In this document: piece after piece, positions 43,532 to 50,503 of the stretch
Layout of the letters: the number at the start of each line of letters is the position of its first letter
How positions within the stretch are numbered: position 1 is the first letter of the stretch
Assembly: GCA_947455195.1 (NCBI GenBank)
Contig: CANGMI010000002.1
Span: forward strand, 579,429 to 643,428
Source: Pseudomonadota bacterium
GTDB taxonomy: Bacteria > Pseudomonadota > Gammaproteobacteria > Burkholderiales > SG8-39
Reading direction: 5' to 3'
DNA: 64,000 nt
Translations under genes and position numbers: made by a program
Notes under the pieces: model-generated
What the model saw: only the letters and a program-made list of their open reading frames with translations
What the model was told of the DNA's origin: nothing
Database searches by the model: none

Positions 43532-44234
43532 GAATGCGGCCTTTCACGACGGTGCGTTGGCCGGTGTGCTGCTGAGCCCGCTGAAGCTGGCCTTCTCGCT
43601 GGCCTTGGGGCTGGTCGCGATACTGCTGTGCGCCTGGATCGTCGACTGGGTGTTCGTGTTCAAGGTCTGGCCGCAGGGGATCGAGCGACTGCGCGAACAC
43701 CTGGCTCACGATCTTGCAGGAGGCATCGCGCTCGCCGCTCGACAGGGCGCCGACGCCGGCGTCATCACAGCGCCTGCGAATGCCCTGTATTCGATCGTGT
43801 TCGAGGCGACCGGCATCCACGACATGGGCAAGCAGTTCGCCAACGGGTCAGCGCTGTCGATCCCGGACACGATCATGCGGCGCAGCTATGTCTCGCACCG
43901 AGAGGGCATCGAGGCGGCGATGGTTGGCACCCAGCTGCTAGGCGTGCGCGCAGCGATCCTGGCGCGCTTCGCGCCGCTGCTCCTGCTTCTGTATGCGGTC
44001 GGCGCCGCCGATGGGTTCACCCAGCGTGCGATCCGCCGAGCCTGCGGAGGACGCGAGTCTGCCAGCCTGTACCACCGGGCGAAGTACCTGCAGTTGGCGG
44101 TGCTGGGGCTGGGCGGGGTTGCCCTGCTGATGTGGCCCGGGCCGGTGCGGTGGGAACTGTGCGTGGCGCTGGGCGCGCTGCTGGCAGGCGGCTTGGCGAG
44201 TGTGCAGTGGGCGTACTACAAGAAGCACATGTAG
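43521..44234 (+). CDS. DUF4400 ICE membrane protein
   Basis: This 237-residue protein has an N-terminal membrane segment (LKLAFSLALGLVAILLCAWIV) and two or three more near the C-terminus (APLLLLLYAVGAADGF, LQLAVLGLGGVALLMW, LCVALGALLAGGLA). The central SYVSHREGIEAAMVGTQLLGVR is characteristic of the DUF4400 family that follows TraD in many ICEs. Start is GTG 43521, overlapping the traD stop. An entry-exclusion or coupling-complex role is plausible but unproven. It is the last gene of the rightward transfer transcript. Confidence 0.85.
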   Translation: MSSRNAAFHDGALAGVLLSPLKLAFSLALGLVAILLCAWIVDWVFVFKVWPQGIERLREHLAHDLAGGIALAARQGADAGVITAPANALYSIVFEATGIHDMGKQFANGSALSIPDTIMRRSYVSHREGIEAAMVGTQLLGVRAAILARFAPLLLLLYAVGAADGFTQRAIRRACGGRESASLYHRAKYLQLAVLGLGGVALLMWPGPVRWELCVALGALLAGGLASVQWAYYKKHM

Positions 44235-44320
44235 CTCAGTCGTGCGACCCCTGCTTGGTCGGACGCGTGTCGACAGCGTGCGAATGTCGGTTGCGCTTTG
44301 AATGCAGACGCCGGAGTCAA

Positions 44321-45337
44321 TCAACGAGGCTGGGCGGGGTCGTTCACATCGGCCGGTGCAAACGGCTCGGCGTGCGTGTCCAAGAAGATCGCCTTGAGAG
44401 TCGGCAGAGCGTCTCGTGCACAGCTCGCACCAAGGCCTCGCAGACGATCGATCATCTCAACCCGGTCGAGAGAGAACTTGCCCGCCGGAACGGCGATCTG
44501 GTAGCGGAAGTACCGAGGCGCTGCCTCGGTGTGGTCGCAGAGAAGCTTCGCCGTTCCAGCCGCGGCCCGAGACTGTCCGCGCATGAACAATTCCGTCGAC
44601 TTCAGCAGCAAGTCCTTGTATCCGGCCGACGTTGGTACATCGAAAGTCTCTTCGGTGCAGCCCAGGCTGAGGACGAAGAGGTCGTCGACCTTCCAGCCCA
44701 AGATGCTGCGCGCTTCGACTGCGGCGACGCCCGCCGGGTTGTTGGCCCAGATACCGCCGTCGATCAGCGGTGCACCGCTCGGCATGACATGCGCCCGGAA
44801 GTAAGTCGGTGCAGCAGCGGTCGCCAGGGCAACGTCGACAACTCGTTCCCGCCAGTCCACCTGCAATCGAGGATGGTGACGCGTCTTGAACACGTAGACA
44901 TCGTCCTTGTCTCCGTGGTACGCGGGAATCACGAGACGGAGCCTGCTGTCGCCGAGTGTCCTCGACCCGAACGCCGTCGTCAGCGCAACACGAAGGGCGT
45001 CCGGCTCGTACTTCGGCCACGCGAGCCGTTGTCCGCGGCGCCGCCATGCGCGCAGCTTGGCCACCCAAGCCTGCGTGACGCCCTTGGCGTCTATCGCGTC
45101 GGCTTGATCGAAGATGCGCGGCCCTTCCCGAACGTAGAACTCGACGATCTCGCGCGCGGACAGACCCAGACCAAGCCCCAGCGCGATGATGCCCCCGGTC
45201 GATGTACCGGCGACCAGGTCGAAGTGGTCCGCGATACGCTTTCCAGTTGCGGTCTCGACTGTGTCGAGAAACGCCGCCGCGAGCACGCCCTTGATCCCTC
45301 CGCCATCAAGCGCAAGGATTCGTCGTCTACGACGCAT
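44321..45337 (-). CDS. capV: Patatin-like phospholipase, CBASS effector (CapV-like)
   Basis: This 338-residue lipase has all patatin motifs: oxyanion-hole DGGGIKG (11-17), nucleophile elbow GTSTG (Ser46) and catalytic DGG (Asp193). CapV-type effectors are switched on by cyclic nucleotides and destroy the inner membrane of the infected cell. It is the last gene of a three-gene minus-strand operon behind the E2-like and CD-NTase genes. ATG 45337 overlaps the E2 gene by 11 bp and is the only start just before the lipase core. Confidence 0.93.
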   Translation of the reverse strand: MRRRRRILALDGGGIKGVLAAAFLDTVETATGKRIADHFDLVAGTSTGGIIALGLGLGLSAREIVEFYVREGPRIFDQADAIDAKGVTQAWVAKLRAWRRRGQRLAWPKYEPDALRVALTTAFGSRTLGDSRLRLVIPAYHGDKDDVYVFKTRHHPRLQVDWRERVVDVALATAAAPTYFRAHVMPSGAPLIDGGIWANNPAGVAAVEARSILGWKVDDLFVLSLGCTEETFDVPTSAGYKDLLLKSTELFMRGQSRAAAGTAKLLCDHTEAAPRYFRYQIAVPAGKFSLDRVEMIDRLRGLGASCARDALPTLKAIFLDTHAEPFAPADVNDPAQPR

Positions 45338-45761
45338 CGCGTACCTCAGGATGACGCCCGCCGCCCTTCCATTCGTCGCTGACGAGCCACTCTTCAAAGA
45401 AGAACAACCACTCGTAGATCCATGGCACGATCGTGTCGGCGATCGCGGCGCTGGGGGACCATTCCGCGGTTTGCGGATCGAATAGACACAGCCGTACCGG
45501 CTTCGTCGAGTACACGTGCGGAAGGTGGCGGCCGTCTGCCAACTCGTTGAGGTTGGGTGAGACGACCACTACCTCGGGCGTATCGCCGCGCCGGTAGCGA
45601 ATCCGGACGGCGTAAAGCCGGCCGAGCGGCGATGGCCGGACTTCCAGATCCCAGACCAGTTCACGGCGCCGCACGACGCCGTGCCCGCGGCTGACCGGGC
45701 TTGCCCGAAGTCGCATCCACTGCTGTTCGGGGCTGAGCCAAGGGTCGTGGACCTTCCGCAC
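45327..45761 (-). CDS. E2-like ubiquitin-conjugation protein of type II (short) CBASS
   Basis: This 144-residue protein has the fold pattern of bacterial E2-like enzymes: YAVRIRYRRGDTPEVVV strands, LPHVY (His82) and the putative catalytic cysteine in RLCLFDP (Cys92), then IADTIVPWIYEWLFFFEEWL and GGGRHPE. In type II CBASS such proteins attach the CD-NTase C-terminus to targets, boosting signal synthesis. No E1 or JAB-protease gene is adjacent, so this is the E2-only version. It lies 1 bp after the CD-NTase gene and overlaps capV by 11 bp. Confidence 0.85.
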   Translation of the reverse strand: MRKVHDPWLSPEQQWMRLRASPVSRGHGVVRRRELVWDLEVRPSPLGRLYAVRIRYRRGDTPEVVVVSPNLNELADGRHLPHVYSTKPVRLCLFDPQTAEWSPSAAIADTIVPWIYEWLFFFEEWLVSDEWKGGGRHPEVRDAS

Positions 45762-45762
45762 A

Positions 45763-46965
45763 CTACCGGCCGAAGAACGTGTGAGGGCGAACGTTCACTC
45801 GCCCAACTGCAGGCGAGGTGACGAGGCCCAAGCTCGGCGCGACGAGCAGGGATCCTGCCGCCCGGGCATTGCCGACGGCCGTGGTAAGCGGGGCCATTGC
45901 ACCCCGAACAGCCTCTTGGCTCGCGCCAAAGGACTTCTGAAGCGCCTGGCCGAGCCGGTCCTTTCCTTCGATGGCGACCAGTTCTTCGAGCATTGCGATG
46001 GCATCCCGGTGCCAGCCATAGAAGGCTCGAGGGAGACGTGGGTCGAGATTCCACTTGTCGGCGAAGTTTTCGCCGGCAGTCGTTTCGTTCTCGATGAAAT
46101 AGAACGGCCTTCCGTTACGTTCATCGACCACGATGAACTCGGGCATGCGGCGCACCACGTCGAGAATCAGCTCGTATGTGTCCGCGTAGATGAACCGGGT
46201 GATGCAGTCTGCATAGGACCGCGCCGCGAGGGTCGTCAGGATGATGCTGATCGGCGCGAGAGCGCTTCGCCCGGGGGCGGCAAACGAGACATCGCGATGC
46301 CGCTTCAAGATCTGCACGATCCGTTTCAACGGAGGCTTGCGCATTTCCCGCTCGGGAAAGTCCTCCACCTCAGCGCGCTTCGCCGTAATCGCGGCCTCGC
46401 GCAGGGTCAACTTCGGCCGCAACGCTGCGTACTGCTCAAACCGGGCCGCGTAGCCCTTTGGGTTGGTGGGCTTCCACGCCGACAGCGCGCTGTCGGGTAC
46501 CAGCTCGCCCCCATTGCCGCATGCCGGATTGGGAATCGACGGCGTGATGTCGAGGTGGAACTCGTTCGCGTAGCACAGCCGCCAGCAGCGCTGCTTCTCT
46601 TCGAGCATTGAAGCGTAGGTGGCGTGGGCATTGAGTCGATCGCCGATCAGATCCTTGACCGCAGCGGGATTGGAGCCGGCACCGACGGAAGGCATGTGGC
46701 AAACGAGGTCCACGTCGAATTCGGCGCCCCCGATCGGCTTGTTGGCAGTGCCCACTGCGATCGACCCCTGCGCGTAGAGCGAAGCGACCTTCAGGAATGG
46801 CGATTCGCCCTCAGCGATCCAGGCGCTGACGGCTTCGTACCGTTCTTTCGCCGTCTCGTACTGGCTGTCGGTCAAATCGATCTGCGCGAATAGCGCGTCG
46901 AGCGTCCCGACCAACAACCGGTGCTTGTGCGCGGTGAGCTCGGTCAACCTCGGATCAGCGTGCAT
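45763..46965 (-). CDS. CBASS CD-NTase (cGAS/DncV-like nucleotidyltransferase)
   Basis: This 400-residue enzyme makes a cyclic di- or trinucleotide signal on phage infection. The nucleotidyltransferase site is complete: GS at 67-68, EFDVDLV with Asp84 and Asp86, and the third Asp139 in FHLDITPSIP. The C-terminal helical domain includes LKRIVQILKRHRD. The extreme C-terminus is PHTFFGR; in type II CBASS the CD-NTase tail is the conjugation site, so the near-terminal Gly399 is notable. ATG 46965 has GGGAG 9 nt upstream. It is first in the operon and divergent from the XRE gene. Confidence 0.93.
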   Translation of the reverse strand: MHADPRLTELTAHKHRLLVGTLDALFAQIDLTDSQYETAKERYEAVSAWIAEGESPFLKVASLYAQGSIAVGTANKPIGGAEFDVDLVCHMPSVGAGSNPAAVKDLIGDRLNAHATYASMLEEKQRCWRLCYANEFHLDITPSIPNPACGNGGELVPDSALSAWKPTNPKGYAARFEQYAALRPKLTLREAAITAKRAEVEDFPEREMRKPPLKRIVQILKRHRDVSFAAPGRSALAPISIILTTLAARSYADCITRFIYADTYELILDVVRRMPEFIVVDERNGRPFYFIENETTAGENFADKWNLDPRLPRAFYGWHRDAIAMLEELVAIEGKDRLGQALQKSFGASQEAVRGAMAPLTTAVGNARAAGSLLVAPSLGLVTSPAVGRVNVRPHTFFGR

Positions 46966-47152
46966 ACCGGTGCTCCCATACGTTGTTCATCGCGCGACCA
47001 GCGGAAGCGAACGCGCCGTGAGTGCCGCGAGCGGCCAAGCGATCGCCTCGCCGTGCTCGACGTCAGGGGAGTGCAAGACCGCCCCTACGGAGAGGGCAGC
47101 GGTCCCGTGGTGGGTGGCTGCGTTCATGTGCGATAACAATGCATTAAATCCA

Positions 47153-47176
47153 TTTCTTGACAATCATAGCAAGAAA
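47153..47176 (+). promoter_or_regulatory. Probable promoter and operator of the XRE-ImmA gene
   Basis: TTTCTTG (47153-47159) and CAAGAAA (47170-47176) form a perfect 7-bp inverted repeat with a 10-nt spacer. A TTGACA -35-like hexamer at 47157-47162 lies inside it, with CATCAT as a weak -10 at 47180-47185. A protein bound to the repeat would block this promoter. AATGCAT occurs on both sides (47138, 47177). This AT-rich patch is conspicuous in GC-rich DNA. Confidence 0.55.
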
Positions 47177-47210
47177 ATGCATCATCATTCAAGACCAAGT
47201 GGGGGTGCGC

Positions 47211-48440
47211 ATGGGACTGACCAGAGAGGAGCTAGGGCGGCGGATTCGGTCCGCCAGGGAAAGCTGCGGTCTTACGCAGGAGCAACTGGGTGAGTTCGCC
47301 GGTCTGAGCCGGGTGGCGATCGGCCAGATCGAGGCGGGGACGCGGTCGGTTTCCAGCCTTGAGCTGGACCGAATCGCTCACGCTGTTGGGCGCGACATCA
47401 AGTCCTTCTTCGCTGAGTCCTTCGTAGAGCGCGACGCGCTCGCAGCCCTGTTTCGTTCCGACGCCCAGCTCGCAGAGCAGGGCGACCTCCTGAAGGCGCT
47501 GCAGGACAGCTTGGCGCTCGGCCACGAGTTGACCAATCTCGAGCGCTTGCTTGAAATCGACCGAGTTCAACTTCTCACCGCGTCGTACGAACTCGCCATT
47601 CCGAAGTCTCGCTGGGATGCCATCCAGCAGGGACAGAAAGTGGCGACCGAAGAGCGGCAGAGGCTGGGGCTCGGCGTGGCGCCGATCGGTGACTTGAGCG
47701 AGCTACTAGAGGCGCAAGGCGTGCGTACCGGCGCCGTCGCACTCCCCGAGAACATCTCTGGACTGACGCTCGTCGATGACACGATTGGTGTGTTCGTTGT
47801 TATCAACGCTACGCACGCGGCAGTGCGCCGGCGCTTCTCGCTGGCTCATGAGTACGGTCATGTCCTCATGGATCGTGGCAGGGCGCTGGCTCCGAGCCGC
47901 GCCGAGAATCGGTCGGATCTCTTGGAGGTCCGCGCGAACGCGTTCGCCGCGGAGTTCCTAATGCCGGCGGAGGGTGTAGAGCAGTTCGTGCTCGCGTTTG
48001 GCAAGGGCGGCGCAAGCCGCACGCAGATCGCCGTGTTCGACGAAGCCGAGGCGGTGCAGGTCGAGCAACGCGCCGCGCCTGGATCCCAGGACATCCAGCT
48101 CTACGACGTGGCACTGCTCGCTCACCACTTCGGGGCGAGCCGGATCTCGGCGTTGTATCGCATCAAGAACCTTCGGCTGATCGATGAGCGCGAGTTCCAG
48201 CGCCTCAAGACGGAAGAAGACAGTGGAGCAGGGCAGACGATCGCAAACTTCCTCGCGGCACCGGAAGCTCCGCTGGAGGACACGTCGCGCGAGGACTTCC
48301 GTCGACGTTTTCTTGCACTTGCGCTGGAAGCCTATCGTCGCGAGGAGATCACGCGTAGCAAGCTTGCTGAGCTCGCAGCGATGGTTCACCTGGGTCGGAA
48401 TGAACTCGGTGCAGCGCTCGCTTCGGCGAAGCTAGATTGA
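47211..48440 (+). CDS. XRE regulator fused to ImmA/IrrE metallopeptidase
   Basis: This 409-residue protein has an N-terminal helix-turn-helix (about 5-60: IRSARESCGLTQEQLGEFAGLSRVAIGQIEAGTRS, in parts) and a zinc peptidase domain with HEYGH at 213-217 and a downstream Glu in RANAFAAEFLMP. ImmA/IrrE-type proteases cleave repressors or antitoxins. ATG 47211 is preferred, with GGGGG just upstream; GTG 47205 is possible. It ends 24 bp before a PIN-domain gene, a pairing common in toxin-antitoxin-like modules, where the XRE part should bind the operator at 47153-47176. Confidence 0.92.
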   Translation: MGLTREELGRRIRSARESCGLTQEQLGEFAGLSRVAIGQIEAGTRSVSSLELDRIAHAVGRDIKSFFAESFVERDALAALFRSDAQLAEQGDLLKALQDSLALGHELTNLERLLEIDRVQLLTASYELAIPKSRWDAIQQGQKVATEERQRLGLGVAPIGDLSELLEAQGVRTGAVALPENISGLTLVDDTIGVFVVINATHAAVRRRFSLAHEYGHVLMDRGRALAPSRAENRSDLLEVRANAFAAEFLMPAEGVEQFVLAFGKGGASRTQIAVFDEAEAVQVEQRAAPGSQDIQLYDVALLAHHFGASRISALYRIKNLRLIDEREFQRLKTEEDSGAGQTIANFLAAPEAPLEDTSREDFRRRFLALALEAYRREEITRSKLAELAAMVHLGRNELGAALASAKLD

Positions 48441-48464
48441 CCTGCCTCGGCGCAAACGCATTCA

Positions 48465-48974
48465 ATGGCTACGAACGCCGAGACAATAGTCGTCGTCACT
48501 GACGCGAACGTTCTCATCAATCTGTTGCGGATCGGTCAGTTGCCGCTGCTTGGCAAGCTCGACGCCTATCGGTTCCTCGTGCCTGAGGAAGTGGTTGCTG
48601 AAGTCACCGATCCGGACCAGCGGGAGGCGCTCTCCTCGGCACTGGCTGCGGGCTATCTTCGGCAGGCGGTCGTCGACACGATGGAATCGCTTGCGCTCTT
48701 CGCCGAGTTGCGTGACGTGATGGGGCGGGGCGAGGCGGCGTGCCTTGCGCTCGCTGCGACTACGGGGTGTCACATTGCATCGGACGAGAAGAAGCGCTTT
48801 CGGCGGCGGGCCGTGGAACTGATTGGCGAGGAGCGCATAGTGCGAACGGAGGGGATTCTGCTTGAGGCCATCCGTCAAGGACGCATCTCGGTTGCCGAGG
48901 CTGATGGATTCAAGGAAGCACTCGCCGCGAATCGCTACTCGATGCCGTTCCAGAGTTTTTCCGATCTCTTGTAG
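48465..48974 (+). CDS. PIN-domain nuclease
   Basis: This 169-residue protein has the acidic residues of PIN ribonucleases: Asp13 in VVTDANVLINLL, a central Glu in AEVTDP, Glu90 in GRGEAACLALA and Asp107 in IASDEKKRF. PIN toxins cut RNA with Mg2+ or Mn2+. It is co-transcribed with the XRE-ImmA gene (24-bp gap), which is the probable antitoxin or regulator. The C-terminal part (GRISVAEADGFKEAL) fits DUF3368-like PIN proteins. ATG 48465 is used. Confidence 0.85.
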   Translation: MATNAETIVVVTDANVLINLLRIGQLPLLGKLDAYRFLVPEEVVAEVTDPDQREALSSALAAGYLRQAVVDTMESLALFAELRDVMGRGEAACLALAATTGCHIASDEKKRFRRRAVELIGEERIVRTEGILLEAIRQGRISVAEADGFKEALAANRYSMPFQSFSDLL

Positions 48975-49276
48975 ACGACTTGTAGTGCTCCACAGGCCCA
49001 GCAGTCGCCCTGATGAGAAGCCCAGCACCTTGAGCTCTAGGCATCGCCGATGCCGATCGACGCAGTCCGCACCCCGAAACGTTGAGTTGCGGTTACTCGG
49101 TCGCGTGGTCAGGTCCAGCCTTTCAGCCCAAGGTCGGTTTGGACGCAAGTTTTCGTGGGTAGCTGTCGGCCAATTCCTCGCGTCGGACCTGTGCCCGTGC
49201 CGCTGCTGTGCGACTCCACACTCTGGCCTTCACAGCGACGGGCAGCAATCAGTCGCGACCTTAGTAGGACCGGAAC
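48975..49276. other. 302-bp gap upstream of the zinc-ribbon gene
   Basis: I see no gene, clear terminator or RNA here. It separates the XRE/PIN pair from the next transcription unit, so it probably contains that unit's promoter. An AGTAGGA ribosome-binding site lies at its right end, just before ATG 49277. Confidence 0.4.
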
Positions 49277-50275
49277 ATGAGCACCGTTGAACCGCAAAGC
49301 CCACAACTCGAGAAGTTCTGCCCGCTGTGCGGGAGGAGCACGCTCCCTCTCTCGGTTCCGCACCTCACCGTGGACTGCAAAGAGTGTGGCCGCACGGTTC
49401 ACTTCATCCGTCGCGGCGAGAATGGTGATGGCATCCGGGTTGAAGCGGGAGAACGGTTCACCATACCTGCGGGTTGGATCACACTGTCCCTGGAGCCCAA
49501 GCCACAAGGGAAGCTGTTCCGTTCGGGCCTGCCGTTCCTTTTGAACCAGTTCTTCGTCGGGAAGACGCCGACGGAGGCCAGCATCCTGCAATTCGTCGAG
49601 GAGGTTGAGAAGGACTTCGATAGCTACATCGAGAAGACTGAGGCTGCGAAGGGACTGAACCTCTCGACCGAAGAAGACGCCGCGGAGCTGGCTACGCGTT
49701 TTGAGAAGGACAAGCAGTCGCGCGACTGGTACATCTTCGCCGCGTCGATGTTCTGTGGTGGCATCAAGTGGTCGATCGAGAACTCCAACCCGCAGCGGGC
49801 CGCCTGGGCTGGCTACATGATGGGCACGATGCGAGGCCTCTCGATCGTTACCGAGCCCGTGTTCGAGGAGACCCTTTGGCGCGGCTACCTTGCCAATGAG
49901 GTGGTCTACGAAGCGGCGGCGGCAGCAGGTAACCGCAGTCCTGCCGAGTTGGAGGCACTGAAGAAGCTGGAGCCACTCTTCCAGGGATTCGACGAGGCCA
50001 CTCTACATGCGCTTGTCGACAGTGGGCTACCTATCGGGCCGAAAATCAATGTGAAGCACCTACCCGAGGAACTGCTGCGGGCCCTCGCGAAGCACCAGCT
50101 TGCGACGCGGGAGCGTGAGCGTCAGGAGATCAAGCAAGCGGAGAAGGACAAGCGCGAGGAGGATCGCCTTCGGAAAAAGGACCGGCGTGAGGAGATCGAG
50201 CTGCGCATAAAGTGGGCAACGATCGGTGCGACGATCGCGGGGATCTTCGTGACCCTCGTTGTGAAGTTCGCTTGA
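49277..50275 (+). CDS. Unrecognised zinc-ribbon protein with C-terminal membrane anchor
   Basis: This 332-residue protein starts with a four-Cys zinc ribbon (CPLCG at about 15 and CKEC at about 35). The middle is helical with an aromatic-rich segment (DWYIFAASMFCGGIKWSIE). A highly charged coiled coil (about 270-310, RERQEIKQAEKDKREEDRLRKK in parts) leads to one C-terminal membrane helix (IGATIAGIFVTLVVKFA). The topology suggests a tail-anchored protein with a cytosolic zinc domain. I do not recognise the family. It lies between a TA-like pair and a nuclease-domain gene, in a run of defence cargo, so a sensor or membrane effector role is possible. Confidence 0.65.
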   Translation: MSTVEPQSPQLEKFCPLCGRSTLPLSVPHLTVDCKECGRTVHFIRRGENGDGIRVEAGERFTIPAGWITLSLEPKPQGKLFRSGLPFLLNQFFVGKTPTEASILQFVEEVEKDFDSYIEKTEAAKGLNLSTEEDAAELATRFEKDKQSRDWYIFAASMFCGGIKWSIENSNPQRAAWAGYMMGTMRGLSIVTEPVFEETLWRGYLANEVVYEAAAAAGNRSPAELEALKKLEPLFQGFDEATLHALVDSGLPIGPKINVKHLPEELLRALAKHQLATRERERQEIKQAEKDKREEDRLRKKDRREEIELRIKWATIGATIAGIFVTLVVKFA

Positions 50276-50503
50276 AGGTGCATCGAGGACCGCTCGCGGC
50301 AGCGCTTCGATGCGGCCGCCACGAGGCCACTTGGGAGAGGATGCTGCTGCTTGCTCATAGTCACTCGGCACCCAGGCGCCCTCTAGTCACGATTCGCGAG
50401 GCATCCGCGATACCCGTCGACGGCCATTCCATCGTCGAGCCGAATGGTCCATGGTCGTCTCCGTCTCGGCGAACACGGTTGTGACGTTGGCGGGGATCCG
50501 CTC

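Larger units (their letters stand above)
21082..44234. mobile_element. Conjugation module of an ICE or conjugative plasmid (F-type T4SS, MobH/TraD class)
   Basis: Nearly 20 transfer genes run leftward from 40.1 kb to 21.1 kb, and three more run rightward from 40.4 kb. The order ltgX-traA-L-E-K-B-dsbC-V-C-trbI-W-U-trbC-N-F-H-G matches the F-like secretion system of the gonococcal genetic island as I remember it. A TOL/SXT-subfamily TraD and a DUF4400 membrane protein are ICE-type partners. The element's own integrase, a full relaxase and replication or partition genes are not in the window, so its true ends lie partly outside or near 54.5 kb. Confidence 0.75.

Noticed and set aside
43628-45382. 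Plus-strand open frame of over 500 codons across DUF4400 and capV
   Set aside because: It crosses the end of one confident gene and runs antisense to another, with no domain of its own.
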